A DNA stretch of 64,000 nt. It comes from Quercus robur (lineage: Eukaryota > Streptophyta > Magnoliopsida > Fagales > Fagaceae). Below, piece after piece: positions 43,231 to 56,586 of the stretch; the stretch's first letter is position 1, and the number at the start of each line of letters is the position of its first letter. The notes under the pieces are model-generated. The model was not told the origin of the DNA. It searched no databases and saw only the letters and a program-made list of their open reading frames with translations. The translations under genes and the position numbers were made by a program. The stretch lies in NCBI RefSeq assembly GCF_932294415.1, contig NC_065545.1:41020327-41084326 (forward strand), given 5' to 3'.

Positions 43231-45815
43231 CCTTTCCTATAAGCAAGCAAAAAATGCATAGCTCAAGTTGTAATAACAAAATTGGAAAATTCTTAATGGA
43301 AGAAGGTAAGTTGTCTATGAATTCAGTCGAAGACATAAGAGGCATATGAAAGCAATAATAGCACCAATCAATCAATTATCCAACCTATCACACACTATCC
43401 TTAAGTTGATCCTAGGCACCTATTTCGGAACCCATGTTATAACCTTCCATTCAAGAACTTAAGCGCAATTTACAGCATGAGCTTGGAACTTTTTATTACA
43501 TGACAATGATGAAACTACCAATTTTCAACTATCTCCTAAAATAAAACTTTTGTTCTACTGATACCTTAATTTCCCTTCTCAATTGGTTTGGAATTCAAAG
43601 AAACAAAAGCCTATAGCAAAATGTAACACTAAAAAGAGAGCTAAAAATAATTGGTAATTGGTATATACACACACACATTGCACATATATTTTCTTTCACG
43701 TTTTCACACATATTTTATAAGATCCTGGTAAGGCACCTTAACTAATGGTTCATAAGCACTATTTACCACGTTATAAGCTCATGAATGTTAAACACAATTT
43801 TATGAATTAAACATTATAAAATAAGTGGAAACTAAATGAAACTTACCAGCATTTTACTTTTCACACTGAAAATTAAACCTGCATCAGCAACTGCAGTTGG
43901 CTTTAAATGTTCCAATAGCCTTGATAGCCACTTGGACATCATTCCAAATTTACTTCAAATGGCTAATTACTTACAAACGGGCAGAGCAATCTAATTAATT
44001 CATATAGGTACATTAAAAAAAAAAAACAAACAAACAAACAAAACAAAAGAGCATGACCATTATGATTGATAACTCAATTGAACATGATCAAATTAAATAG
44101 AGTGAAACTCCCTACATACAAATTCAAGCACAACTTCTTTGTCATTTGTTGCTAATAATAACCTACAGCCTCCTATTTTTATTTTTCTTTTTCTCTCTAG
44201 CTTAAGGTTTATTGTGAACTCTCAATATTCATGGGCACTTGATGGATAGGAAAGGAAAATAAAACGGGATAGAAAACACAGAGCATTTTAAAATATAAAG
44301 GCAGCTAAATGTCTTGTGGTTTAATTAACACTTCCACTACCCTATAAGTTGTGGAGACTCATTTTGCACAAACCACCACATAAAAGAATCTCAAAGCACT
44401 GTCCTAAAACAGCCAATCTAATGCAAGCTTAACAAATAAAAATTTTGAATATAATCTGATTTTTATCTTGTCTTCAAAATTTATCTATTAATCTTGACTA
44501 ATTTTGTAACTTCAAGTTCAAATCTCAAATATGCAATTCAATTTGATTCGAAGTGAAGTTCCTCCTGAGGAAAATCTAATTGTTCTAAATCCAAGATCAC
44601 AATTCTAAAAATACGGGGTTTCAAGACAGAACCTGAAGCTTTAAGTATAAGGTCAACTGCACAAAAAAAAAACTTTGTATAAAGGTGTAATATATGCCTT
44701 TTGATTTATCATGAATAATGCCATTAGAAACTGTAAATGCATCCATATACCAATAATCACTTTCTTACATGCTTTGACACCAAATGGGTATTAATTAACT
44801 AAATTTGACATCACTAATCCAATGAAGCTCACCAAAGACCACAAAACATTTATATGAAAATCAATAGTTTCACTACTTTAAAATAGATCATAACACTATA
44901 ACTCTAAATTTAGAAATATATTTTGAGAGCAAAACCTTAGAAACCAAAAGTACACAACCTACTAATATTAAATCATGCACAATAAACATGCAAATGCGGT
45001 AAACTTATATAATCTCTCAAATTAAACTCTCCAAAATATGGACATCTTGTTATTCCACAATTAAACTGCACTCCAAATACCCAACAGACACCTATTGCTT
45101 GACAAAAGTAGCCAGATCCTAGATTAATGTTCTTCTCAGAAATTGAATCTGCACAAAACAATCACAAAGCAATAAATCTACACAAAACAATCACATTATG
45201 AATCAATCATTAATGGCAATATGTCTCCAATTTGTGTCACCAACAATAGAGCAGAAAAATATACAAAACAAAAAATCTAATGTTGACAAATAAGTTGTGC
45301 TAATTTGTTCCCTTTGCAATCACTTATCACATATCTCTTTAATTAAGATTTTATGTGTTTCATCTGCTAGAATAGCTTAAAAAGAATAATTGATGGAGTT
45401 TCACTACAATTCTACTATAAAACAAAACAATAGCTACAACCCAATTAAGAAGATTAAATTTTACAATCAGAGACAGACCAAAACGAAAAATACATGAACT
45501 TGTATAGAAGAGGTAGAAGGTTTTGAAAAAAAAAAACAGGGGACTGAGTGGAGACAAAGAAGGCTAACGTTTTAGGTGCCCAAATAATTATTTAATCAAA
45601 CAAACGATTAAGCTAAGCTAAATCAGATGTGCTAAAAAACCTAGATAACAAAATAAAGCAAAACTTGAAGGTAAAGCAAGACCTGTAGGATTGTTGTTAG
45701 ATTTTGACGGTTGAGAGGCTCTTCAATACCATCTCCACTTTCTTACAAAACCTGTAGAATTTGATTTTCTATGAGTGTTTTCCTGACTTCAACAAAAATG
45801 AATAGAGAGAAAAAG
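43231..45815. other. Helitron interior, no clear gene
   Basis: AT-rich DNA. One possible exon-like piece occurs on the minus strand at about 43857-43945 (MSKWLSRLLEHLKPTAVADA, followed by a GT donor word ctggtaagt), and another at about 45040-45145 after a tttgtgcag acceptor (SISEKNINLGSGYFCQ). I do not recognise either, and both could be chance. The rest shows no coding signal. Confidence 0.3.
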
Positions 45816-45889
45816 GGGTTAGGAATTGAAATCCCTAAATTGACAGAAAAACCTAATTAAAAATGAAATCCTTAAATTGACAGAAAAAC

Positions 45890-46640
45890 CATTATGTGCC
45901 TGGGCAATCAAATCCTTATGGGGAGGAGTCAAAATCATGGGCAAACTAATAGCTTGAATTTTACTTGGCTTCTGGAATTTCATCTCAATATATAAACCCT
46001 TCAGCAGTTCTTTTGACAGATTCAAGTCCTCGAAAGTACTCGCCGATGTATACAAGGTATCATTCACAGTAGAATATATCAAATTAACCCCCTAATATAT
46101 CAAAACCCAAAATTGAAAACTGAACAAAACATATCTATTAGACTCAACCATACATGTGTGTTTCTGCATTCATGTTCCAAGTAACATAATAATAGGAATT
46201 AAAACTATAGAACACTATATCTATTACCACATTGTATAAGCATCAAAACAAAAAGTAATATCAATGATAAAGATTCAAAACCCTAATTAGGATCTCAAAC
46301 TATAATCAAAATCAGTACTTTATTATATTTTAACCAAAAGTAGCAGCAAAGGTATTGAGTTGATCGAAACCCTAATTAGAACAGGCAAATAAAGAAATTC
46401 AAACCTTGGTGATGTGAGAGATTGATGGTACCGCAGTGATGAGCGTTTTGGTGCCGTCGATGCTTAAGGCCTCGACATTGACAGCCGTGTCCTCCAAAGG
46501 CTCATCGTCTTCTTCGTCGCCCCAGCGTTTCGTCTTCGTCTTCGAAAGAGGGATTTCCTGTGGCAGCGGAGCAACAGCCGTGGTGATTTCCTGAGGCGGT
46601 GGCTGTAGCGGTGTCAGTGGTGCGCGGAGCAGCAGCCATG
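45890..46640 (-). pseudogene. DEAD-box RNA helicase (RH38-like), captured 5' fragment
   Basis: RH38-type DEAD-box ATPases act in mRNA export and remodelling. The minus-strand exon ending at 46405 gives KRWGDEEDDEPLEDTAVNV, EALSIDGTKTLITAV and PSISHITK, followed by a GT donor. The next exon (46091-45890, after attag) continues in phase: YTSASTFEDLNLSKELL, KGLYIEMKFQKPSKIQAIS (Q-motif) and LIAQAHNG, then a GT. The Walker A text (SGKTT), the DEAD motif and all later exons are missing. The N-terminus also looks altered: a unit of about 60 bases containing tgaggcggtggctgtagc is duplicated (46588-46700), and the ATG near 46640 is not in the frame of the conserved text. It is a truncated gene copy. 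Confidence 0.85.
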
Positions 46641-46768
46641 GTGTTTTCCTGAGGCGGTGGCTGTAGCGGTGTCAGTGGAGTGCGGAGCAGCAGCCGTGGT
46701 GTGAGAGATAGAGAGAGAGAGAGAGAAAGAAAGAGTGATCGATTAAAAAAAACACTTTTTTGGGGATA

Positions 46769-46801
<33 letters not shown>
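46769..46801. repeat. (TA)n microsatellite
   Basis: Alternating TA run just upstream (minus strand) of the helicase fragment, close to the presumed Helitron 5' end. Confidence 0.9.
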
Positions 46802-46803
<2 letters not shown>

Positions 46804-46969
46804 TATTAGACGGACAGTATATGTTCAGCGTAAAAAAAAAAAAAAAAAAAAAAAAGTTCAGCCAAAAAAATAGACAGAGAGTATATATATTTAATAAAAA
46901 GGAAAAAAAAAATCAGATTTAAAAATCTTAAAAAAAAGCTGACGACTAACAACGAAAAAAGAAAAAGAA

Positions 46970-47160
46970 AAAAAAAAAAGCCTAATTCCCTTATTTAAAG
47001 CATGGGCTATAACATTGCCCTGCTGCCTAATATGAGAGAAGGAAAAACTCACTAGAGAGCCAGCTATAGACAAAGCATCTTTAACTAAATGATCAATAGA
47101 AGAAAGATTAAAACCAATATATTTAAAACATTAATAATGATTTGTGAATCACCCTAAAAA
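46970..47160 (-). pseudogene. LINE (non-LTR retrotransposon) RNase H fragment
   Basis: The minus strand gives DSQIIINVLN, a stop, then SSIDHLVKDALSIAGSLVSF and FSHIRQQGNVIAHALNKG. This is the end of the RNase H domain found at the 3' end of plant LINE polyproteins (general form HVxRxGNxxAHxLA). It is a short scrap with an internal stop. No reverse transcriptase is nearby. Confidence 0.65.
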
Positions 47161-47379
47161 ACAGAACAAAAGACCATAATTAATTCACAACATTCCTAAT
47201 TAGCATACAAACTCACATATGGACCCATCACAATCTTTGATTTTGAAAATTGTTTTTTAATGATATGGCATACTAATTTAGAAATATTGTGAAATTATTG
47301 TAACACTTTGTTGTGTCCATAGAATTACTCCTAAAATAGTATTAGCTCTCCAAACATAACCCCCCTTTACCCTTTAAAG

Positions 47380-47420
<41 letters not shown>

Positions 47421-48237
47421 CTTGAATAACAATTGTAAAAGCTATACTAAATAACAACAAATATAGCTCAAACAATAACAAGATTAAGACAAAAAAAAAA
47501 AACAATAAAACAATAAAAGAAAAAAAATTCAACAAAAAGCTACATCCCTTGGAATTTTTTTTTAAAAAAAATTAGAGTTTATTTTTATAAGACCGGTACA
47601 TGAAAATGTTGTGAATTTAGTATTACACTTATTTTTTCTCTCTCAAAATTCTATCTAATCCTAAAATTTAGGCCACCCTAGGATGGATGAATGTACCTAA
47701 TATTACTTTCAGAAGAGAGAAAAGAGAAAGGAAAGGGAGGAAGAGGGTAGAAGAAAGGGAAGAGAGGAAAAAAATTTCATGAAGTTGTTTGATTTGTAAG
47801 AGAGAAATGACGGAGGAAGTATACCCTGTTACGAGTGTATTTTTCTGAAATGAAAAGAAGTATAATTTATTGGTAGGTCCTAGTCCTACCATCAAAACTC
47901 TTTCTTCTCTCTCCTTTTTCTCCCAATTTGGGAGGAAAGAAATTGGTGGATCATGTAGGTGTCTGGTGTGTTTACTTCTCTTAAACTTTTATAAAAAAAA
48001 TCCTAATTTGCAATGAAAGTGCTGACTTCAGTTTGCATTTTGCAATGAATACTTTTTTCTTTTCTTTTTTTGATACATGCAATGAATACTTTGAACACAC
48101 CTTGATTCGTATAGAATTTAGAAAGAAACGCGTGGTTAATTAGACACTGTCAAAAGGAAATTTTTGTTCAAGACGATGACCATTGAAACTTCTTTCACGT
48201 GATGAATGTAATTATGACTTAGGAGGTAGTCACTATT
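47161..48237. other. Intergenic DNA
   Basis: AT-rich, with an A run at 47383-47417. Short open frames only. No gene or clear transposon end was recognised. Confidence 0.45.
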
Positions 48238-48245
48238 ACTAGTAT

Positions 48246-48296
48246 CAGGACCGGCACTAGGCTTAGGTCAATTAGGCAATTGCCTAGAGCCAATTG

Positions 48297-48331
<35 letters not shown>

Positions 48332-48771
48332 AAAAAAATTTGAGATAAAGGAAAAAAAAATTAGTTTTACATTTTTCTTCTACTTTTAAGAAATACCAAA
48401 GAATTGAGTAATGTTAGAGATAATACAATTTTAAATACATAGAACTTACAAATATGTGTCACTAATTACAAGAAATAATTTAGATAGGAAAATACTATAA
48501 ATACTATAAATTTTACTTTAAAATCTTTATCCAAATTAATGTGACAATTAATATGATTTGTAGACATCAATAACCTATTAAATGCATTTTTAAATTACTT
48601 AGTGATACATCTTTATAAACATTATGTTGTAAAATTTATAATATCCCTAACATTATTCATTCAAATACTTGTGTTTATTATTTTCTTGAAGTGTCATTAA
48701 TCACATTCATTGCTACAACATCTGTAAGTTTTTTTTAGTAAAATTTGTTATAGTTTTAGCATTTATTCAAA

Positions 48772-48803
<32 letters not shown>

Positions 48804-48940
48804 TTACAAGATAAAAAGAATACATTTTTGTTATATAAAAATTATGATATTGAAAACTAGTTAAATATTATTTAATTAATAACAAAAATGCCTGATTTAA
48901 ATATATCGTCTTAGGCCTCAAAGTTTGTTGGGCCGCCTTG
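48246..48940. mobile_element. hAT-like non-autonomous element
   Basis: Flanked by the exact eight-base direct repeat actagtat (48238-48245 and 48941-48948), the length used by hAT elements. The left end CAGGACCGGC and the reverse complement of the right end, CAAGGCGGCC, form short imperfect inverted repeats. The inside is AT-rich with two TA microsatellites (48298-48328, 48772-48800) and no transposase. Confidence 0.8.
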
Positions 48941-49529
48941 ACTAGTATGGCTTAAGAAATTAAAAAATCCAAGAAACAAAGAACAATTTTTATTTTTTTT
49001 TAAATCCATGCTGGAAGCCTGGAAGTTTATCCGGGTATTGAATCTTCTATGAATCTCTCTCTCTCCCTCTCTCTTCATGTACAAAAGTATGCATTAGGAA
49101 ATTTTGCGATTATATTAAGACTGACTAGCGTAAAGGTTAGGCAAGTAGAACTTAGAAAAACAAACTTATATAGAGACGACTCGTCAAAAAAACTTAATTA
49201 TGCATTAAATGTATGTATAAATGAAGACTCCAGCTCTAATTTGACTTTCAAAGTCCCAGTTGCGGTCCACTATACATGCATCTTTTGCATTTTATTGTAT
49301 AGGTTTAATTGACCATGAATTTTACTATTTTTTGAGAATTCAACTTTCACGAACTTTATTTAAACAGCTACTTTTTGCTCATTAAGACACATCAATTATT
49401 GAGAAACAATACAATTTATCCCCCAGCATATAGTTCAAATCATACTTGGGTGCCTTTAAAAATACTATTGGCAACCATACTTTCATTTTGCTACTCAATA
49501 ATCATATAGTATATGTTTGTAGAAAGTGA

Positions 49530-50113
49530 ATGAAAATGAACCCACGTAGAAAGATGTTTCATATTGTTCTAAAAACAACTATAGTATTAGTATTGTTGTG
49601 CTTATTGAAAGAGAGTTCAGCAGATCCACAGATTAATCTGTTAAACAAGGGTTGCAGCACATTCACTGTAGCTGATTTGTTGGACTTCAACACCAATCTG
49701 AACGCAACATTCTTGGACCTCAAGGAACAGCTAATCAACAACAACAAAAGCAACCATTTTGCCACTTCTCAACAAGCAAGGGGTTCAGACCCAGTCTATG
49801 CCATGTTCCAGTGTAGGAAGTACCTGTCTATGGATGATTGCATCGCATGTTTTAATACCGCCGCGTTTTATATCCGCAGTCACTGCAATGCATCCAACGG
49901 TGCCCGTGTTACCTATGATGGATGCTTTTTAAGGTAACATTTAAAATGCTTGTTTTATGGATGGAAGTAGTGACAAGTCAAATCAATATTTTATAACTTA
50001 GTTGGAACTTCTTAATATTTCAATAAAGATGTTTAGGATTTAAATCTCTCATCCCTATTTATTGAGAATAGTAATAATTTAAAATAGTGATGCCTATTTA
50101 TTAGTTTTTCAGG

Positions 50114-50147
<34 letters not shown>

Positions 50148-51354
50148 CATGTTGGATGTTTTTAATTTTAATTTTGTTGGTTAAGGTATGAAAGCAACGC
50201 ATTCTATGACCAATCCACAATGCCTGGCCATGTTGGTTTCTGTGGGAAACGGAATGCATCTCAGAGTAATGCATTTGTTGAGACAGTGGAGAGAGTGCTA
50301 GCAGAGCTCCAAGTTGCAGTCCCAAGAATTGATGGTTTCTTTGCAGCAATCAAGAAGAAAGTGGGTGGTGGTGATAGTGGTAATAACATGACAGTGTATG
50401 GTGTGGCACAATGCGTGGAGTCAGCCAGTAAAGGTGGTTGTCAAGAATGCTTGAAGGTGGCGTATGGCAACATTGAGAGATGCCTTCCTGAAACTGGTGG
50501 TAAGGCAGTGGATGCTGGGTGTTTCCTGAGGTATTCAGACACACCATTCTTTGCTGATAACCAAACTACTAATATCACACCCTTTCTAAGAAATGGTGAG
50601 TAGTGAAACCAGGTACCCCTCATCTATATTAATGCAGTAGTATTGGTACATACTCTCAGTATTTAATATTGTATGACTTCACTCATACGTGTATTTCTAA
50701 TTTTGGTTGGTGTTGCCATATTTTTTTTGCAGGTGATTCAAAGAAGAAGAAATTCATAATTGGAGGAGGAGTTGGAGGTGTATGCCTTTTATTGATCATT
50801 GTATTCTTGGTTTATTGGTATAAACTATCAAGAAAGCGGAAGGAAGTGATTAGAGGTAAACCAATGTGGATTTTGACAATCATATTTAGCCTATCAATCA
50901 ATTTGATTTTGTAGGAAGGTGTTGGAATTGCAGTTATAAATTTACAATTTGTTTGATGATTGTTGGCCTAAGTAATTTAGTTAAAAGGGTAAATTCTACT
51001 AACATACCCTGAAGTTTGGGCTAATACCAACCGGTTCTAAAACTTTTCAAAACTGATCAATTTAATCTCTAAAGTCAACTTAGTCCATAAACAATAATTA
51101 TTTTTTCTCAACTGTTTTAGGTGCTAAGTTGGCTTTAGGAACCAAATTGATTAGTTTTGAAAAATCTTGGACCTGATTGATATTAGCATAATCCTCAATA
51201 TATGCTAATAGAATTTACCATAGTTAAAAATAAAGAAAAAAACAACAAAAATAGTTTTATCTTAATTCAACCGTGCCAACATCATGGGGGTGGCAACTAT
51301 TTTTTTCATGCAATCAAAAAACTAGGGTTTTGATTCTCGGTCAAAACCTTAACT

Positions 51355-51446
<92 letters not shown>

Positions 51447-53134
51447 CATAACTTAGTACTTTGAAATTCCCAATATATCTTTATTGAAACACATGGTACG
51501 ACCTTTTCAACCTATTATCCATTGCTCCACTCATTACCCATTTCATCTGTGAATAAGTCTAATGCTATAAACTTTTCTATAACTTTGTCACAATTTTGTT
51601 ACATAATAACTCGTGAGTGATGAAATCATGGATTCACATAAACCCACTATTTTATTTTCACAACTCACAAGTTGCTACACAATAAAATTGTGGAAAAGTT
51701 TGTGACACTAAACTTACTCTTCCGTCGTATGGAACCTCTATACTAGATATCAATATTACACTCTCATTCAAAATATGAGCCCCACTCTCTCACACAATTC
51801 CTTTTTATTTTGATTACCTTTTTTTTAACAATATCCTATATATTTTCTAACTCGCTAGTGCCTTTTCCTCAACCTTTCTGTCTTCAAATCAGAGTCGATT
51901 GCAAAACATATTCTGATTTCAAAAAACGTTTGTAGTTTTTTCCTGTAAACTTGGGTCCCTACTCATATGATGACATCTATTGCAATATTTAAAGAAACTT
52001 AAAATTTTAACATTCAAAATTCTTCGGTAATTGTTTTTATAATATTTGGACAATGTTTAATCCAAAAAAATATAAGCGAATGAGTTTGATTAGACATAAC
52101 AATATTATAGTAATCTCTAATATCATGTGAGGGTTTCTACTATTCTGTAAGGAATAATCTAAACTCAAGCATTCTTTTTTAATTTTATTTTTAATTTCTA
52201 CATCATGTATGATTACACATAGGAACCAACCATACTTTTTACCACGCAACTGAATCATTAATTAATCTATAAAATGATTCAACTAGGTCCTTACCCTAAT
52301 CTAGGTGTTTACATGCGTGCCATCTGATTAGGCACATTCATATTGGAAAATGTCTACATTAGTCCTTTAAATTTGTCCCCCTTTTCATCTAAGTCCTAAA
52401 AGTTTAAAAGTAGCAACTAAATCCTTAATTAATCTAAAATTATTTAAATAGATCCTTACCCTAAGCTAGACGTTTATGTGCCATTTGATTCTAAAAAATT
52501 TTATTTATCTTTTTAGAGCATCATTAGACTAGTTCAAAATTCAAATAAATTAGGAGGGTCAAAGTTAAAATTTTGCTAGTTTAAATAAATTAGGAGGGTC
52601 AAAGTTAAAATTTTGAATGTCCAAATTATAGAAACACCCCCCTCTCCTAGAATAATTCAGGGGACACACCCATTCTCACACTCAATTTTACAATTTGTTG
52701 AAGTGTACGACTATGGTAGACACTCTATGTTCATTCATGTTTACATGAACTATAATTTTTTTATCGATCACTTATAATCACACAAATCATCAAGTTGTTA
52801 AATTGAGTGTGAAAATGTGTGCAAGTTTAGTAAAATAGTAGTCATGTAGCAATGATGAGCCTCCAACTTGGTCACATGGAATTATAGTTCAGTTAGTCAA
52901 GTAGCATAACAATTTTAATTCACCTAAGTTGTGCATGTATCTTATAAAATACCTAGACATTTTTATTATTGTAAATAAGCTAGTCAGATGAAACATCATC
53001 ATTAATATTATGGTAAGGACTAAATTGGACCATTTTAAATTAATCAAGGATTGGATTGCTTTAAAAAACAAAAATAAAAACTGAAAAATTGAGCCAACCT
53101 TTAAGGATCAAATATAGTCTTTACCTTCTCTTAG

Positions 53135-53185
<51 letters not shown>

Positions 53186-54913
53186 ACCCTTATTTTTTTA
53201 ACACCAACGTAGAAGCCAACCAACAAAGTAGGATCCTCTCCATCCCTCTCCATTTCAGGTGAAATGAAGAGAACCTATTTCAAAATTAATATTTTCTTTC
53301 TTATATTTGATGGTGTATATGGTGCCATATCATTTAAATTTTTTTATAATTTGGATACATACCTCCATTATAGTTTTAATCTTTCACCAATGATTTATCT
53401 ATACAAGTTTACTACATATAACACTGATGGATTTCAACTACTTTCTTTTTTTGACAGATGGCATATTAGGAGCATCTGAGTTGCGAGGCCCTGTGAATTA
53501 CAAGTATAATGTTTTGAAATCAGCTACAAAAAGTTTTAGTGAAGAAAACAAATTAGGTGAAGGAGGCTTTGGTGAAGTATATAAGGTATGATCATTTAAT
53601 TTTTCAGTGAGCTTATGTCATTTTTATGAATTTAGGTAACCTAGTTGCCATTAAATCTATCATATTGCATACATTTAAATAAACTTAGATGGTAATGAAT
53701 AAGAAATTTAGAGTTTAGACCTCACCTACATAAAAAACTAATTAGTGTCTTAGACTTGATGATAAAGAATAATCATCATGGAACGAACATCACAAATTGA
53801 ATTTCTGTGTGTGTGTGTATATATGTATATAACTCAAAATATTGATCTCATCTATATGACTCTTTTTCTTGAAACTAGTTGACTACCATAACCATGGTAT
53901 GTGCCATGTGAAATAGCTACTATTAATCATGTTTCGATAATGGACAATACTTACATTAAGTTAATTCTCTGTTTTTATTACAACATCAAATAGGGTATTC
54001 TGAAGAATGGGAGAGTAGTTGCAGTGAAGAAGCTAGTCATAGGCCAATCTCGCAGAGCAAAGGCAGATTTCGAAAGTGAGGTCAAGCTTATAAGTAATGT
54101 TCATCACAGGAATCTTATTCGTCTTCTTGGATGCTGTAGCAAAGGACCAAAACTACTTCTCGTTTATGAATTCATGGCAAACAGCAGCCTTGACAAATAC
54201 TTATTTGGTAATCCAAGCCATCTCTCCAATCTCAAGAAAACTTGAATGTTATTGTAAGAGAATAAGAACATTGTTATTCTAGGAGTTAACTATTATATAG
54301 GTTGGTGTCAATCTAGCTTATAAATCACAAAATTACACACCTTAGCACAATTAGTGTAATAAGTTCCCTTTTTCTTTCTTTCTCACCTTGAGGCTAAAGT
54401 TCACTTGTCAAAATTTATTTATTTACTTATGTATTTAATTAAAAAATTTCTGTTTGTGCATTTTTTCCATGAGAAATAGGTGAAAGAAGGAGCATTCTCA
54501 ACTGGAAACAACGTAATGATATTATAGTTGGCACAGCTAGTGGTCTTGCTTATCTACATGAGCAATTCCATGTATGTATCATTCACAGAGATATAAAAAC
54601 CAGCAATATTCTTCTTGATAACGACATGCAGCCCAAAATTGCAGATTTTGGGTTGGCAAGACTTTTGCCAGAGGATCAAAGTCATCTCAGCACCAATTTC
54701 GCAGGAACAATGTAAGTCAAAATAGTAACAACTAATTACCAAAAGAACAAAATTGTGACAATTTTTAGTTCAGAGTCCAAGGGAATTTGTAATTGTATTA
54801 GACTACATTTCTTACCGAGTTCATGTACATCTATAATTTTAGAATATTAATTCATTTTTGCAAAATACCCAATCATGGGAATTAAAAAGTAAAGAAAACC
54901 AAAAGGCAAAGTT

Positions 54914-54944
<31 letters not shown>

Positions 54945-56586
54945 GGGGAAGGGGAATCAACATTGCAAAGGTGTTCCTAACACCAAATAAATATATATAT
55001 ATATATATATAAAATAAAAAAATGGTGTAAACGATTCTAAAGAGTAAATAATTGAAAATTTTCCAAAGTAGATTTCTGGATCACTTATTTAATCACATCT
55101 CATTAGTTTCATGAGGTTACTGGATGACACTAGCTAGCAGTCTGATATCAAGACATCATCAACATTAGAAAATCACCCAGGGAATATCAAATTAGATGGT
55201 TAATTGAAATTTGAGAATGTCAATATTATTTCAATATAAGGTTTTTAGTTTAACAAGTAGATTGATTTACATGTTACTACAAATGTAATCAACTGATGCA
55301 AGATATTTGTGCATGCGGATGGGGACCAATTGGTAGCAAAAGCTCCATTACGGCCTTTTTTGGTTCTGCAAAATATGTATTAATTAGATCTCATCTCGTT
55401 ACTCACCAGGGGATACACAGCACCAGAGTATGCAATCCAAGGTCAATTATCAGAGAAGGTTGATGCATACAGCTTTGGCGTTGTTGCCCTTGAAATTGTT
55501 AGTGGCCAAAAGATTACCAATGTGAATGTTGATGCTGACAGCGAATATCTACTTGAACGGGTATGTTCTCAAAGCTACATACCTCCTGTTAGCAACGTAG
55601 AACAATAAGAAATCGAGCCAATATGTATCAAGTGCATGTACACATTACTACTTAGTGCTCATTTTTTTAATGAGAGTCAGTGGACACAACTTTTTTTGTA
55701 CTTCTGCCACAATCTTGACATATGCAAGTATGAATGGTGGGAAAAAGTGGTAGATCCATGTGTGATGTTGTAGAACTGTTTTTTAATTGGATAAAACTGG
55801 GCTCCAAATTAGTTTGGGGAGGGGAAACAATCCTTTTAACTTGTTAAGTGACCATTTATCTGTGCTTCTAATCATATATTCAAAAGTCTTATGATATAAT
55901 GACATTACTAATATTGTGGCAATATCTCCAAAAGTTTTGTGATAATAAGGAGAGAATCGATGCGAGGCATAGTAATAAACTATAAGAATTACTAAATAAT
56001 CAGTTAAAAGAGATTCCTCAAATAAATTTTAAAGAAAAGTTTGTGCTTTCCTAAGAGGAAATTACTCATTAATGTCTCATAATATTTTTCCCAAAAAATG
56101 GACAAACTGATATAAGGTAGCTGTTATGTGTTTATGTTACCTAAATTACAAGTGAGAAAAGGATTCAATTTAAATAAATAGTTTTCACTAAAATTTCCTT
56201 TGGGACTAATAGAACAAAGCTTAAACTTCCCATTTTACAAGTTGATTATGTTTTATCATATGACATAGGCCTGGAGACTCTATGTGAATGATATGCACTT
56301 GGAGTTGGTGGACGATAATTTAGCCCCAGATGAGTATAAAGCAGAAGATGTGAAAAAAATCATAGAGATAGGCCTCATGTGCACTCAAGCATCAGCTTCC
56401 TTGAGACCCACAATGTCTGAAGTCGTCGTTTTGCTCAAAAGCAAGGGCCCTCTGGAGCATAGGCCGCAAAATAGACCTGCCTTTGTTGATTCTGATACAA
56501 GAGTAGTCCGTGGAGACACATCCACCTCCAATGGCTCCTCTAGTTCCAATGCCACTGCCTCCAACTCTCAGCTCTCTGGTCGTTGA
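49530..56586 (+). CDS. Cysteine-rich receptor-like protein kinase (two DUF26 domains)
   Basis: Plasma-membrane receptor kinase of the CRK family, linked in general to stress, redox and defence signalling. Eight exons with in-phase GT-AG introns: 49530-49933, 50186-50595, 50733-50855, 53458-53585, 53994-54207, 54480-54711, 55410-55560, 56269-56586. They add up to 1980 bases, 659 residues. A signal peptide is at about 1-31. Each of the two DUF26 (Gnk2-like) domains has the C-X8-C-X2-C signature ([26 protein letters not shown]). The membrane segment is in exon 3 ([17 protein letters not shown]). The kinase has [37 protein letters not shown] and TAPEYAIQG, all intact. The C-terminal tail is serine-rich. 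The text resembles the CRK2 subgroup, but I do not assign an orthologue. Intron 3 is 2.6 kb and contains TA/GA microsatellites. No frameshift or stop was found. Confidence 0.95.
51355..51444. repeat. Compound (TA)n(GA)n microsatellite in CRK intron 3
   Basis: About 26 bases of TA followed directly by about 64 bases of GA without interruption. Confidence 0.95.
52520..52613. repeat. 39-base tandem duplication in CRK intron 3
   Basis: The phrase ataaattaggagggtcaaag followed by ttaaaattttg occurs twice in a row (about 52545 and 52584). Confidence 0.85.
53137..53182. repeat. (AT)n microsatellite in CRK intron 3
   Basis: Uninterrupted alternating A/T run of about 46 bases, some 275 bases before exon 4. 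Confidence 0.95.
54925..54949. repeat. Poly-G tract in CRK intron 6
   Basis: A T run followed by about 25 G bases. Such tracts are prone to length change and sequencing error. Confidence 0.9.

Larger units (their letters stand above)
42107..46830 (-). mobile_element. Helitron (minus strand) carrying gene fragments
   Basis: Read on the minus strand, 42134-42107 ends CCCGTGCATCGCACGGG, then TTAGCGA, then CTAG, followed by T. This is a seven-pair GC-rich hairpin, a short spacer and a CTAG end next to a host T, the classical Helitron 3' terminus. The element therefore extends to higher coordinates. A captured two-exon piece of a DEAD-box helicase gene lies at 45890-46640 in the same orientation. 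The 5' TC end was not fixed; a candidate is the TCTAATATG near 46803-46811 on the minus strand, but the preceding host base is G, not the usual A. No Rep/helicase is seen, so it is non-autonomous. The upper limit is approximate. Confidence 0.6.
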
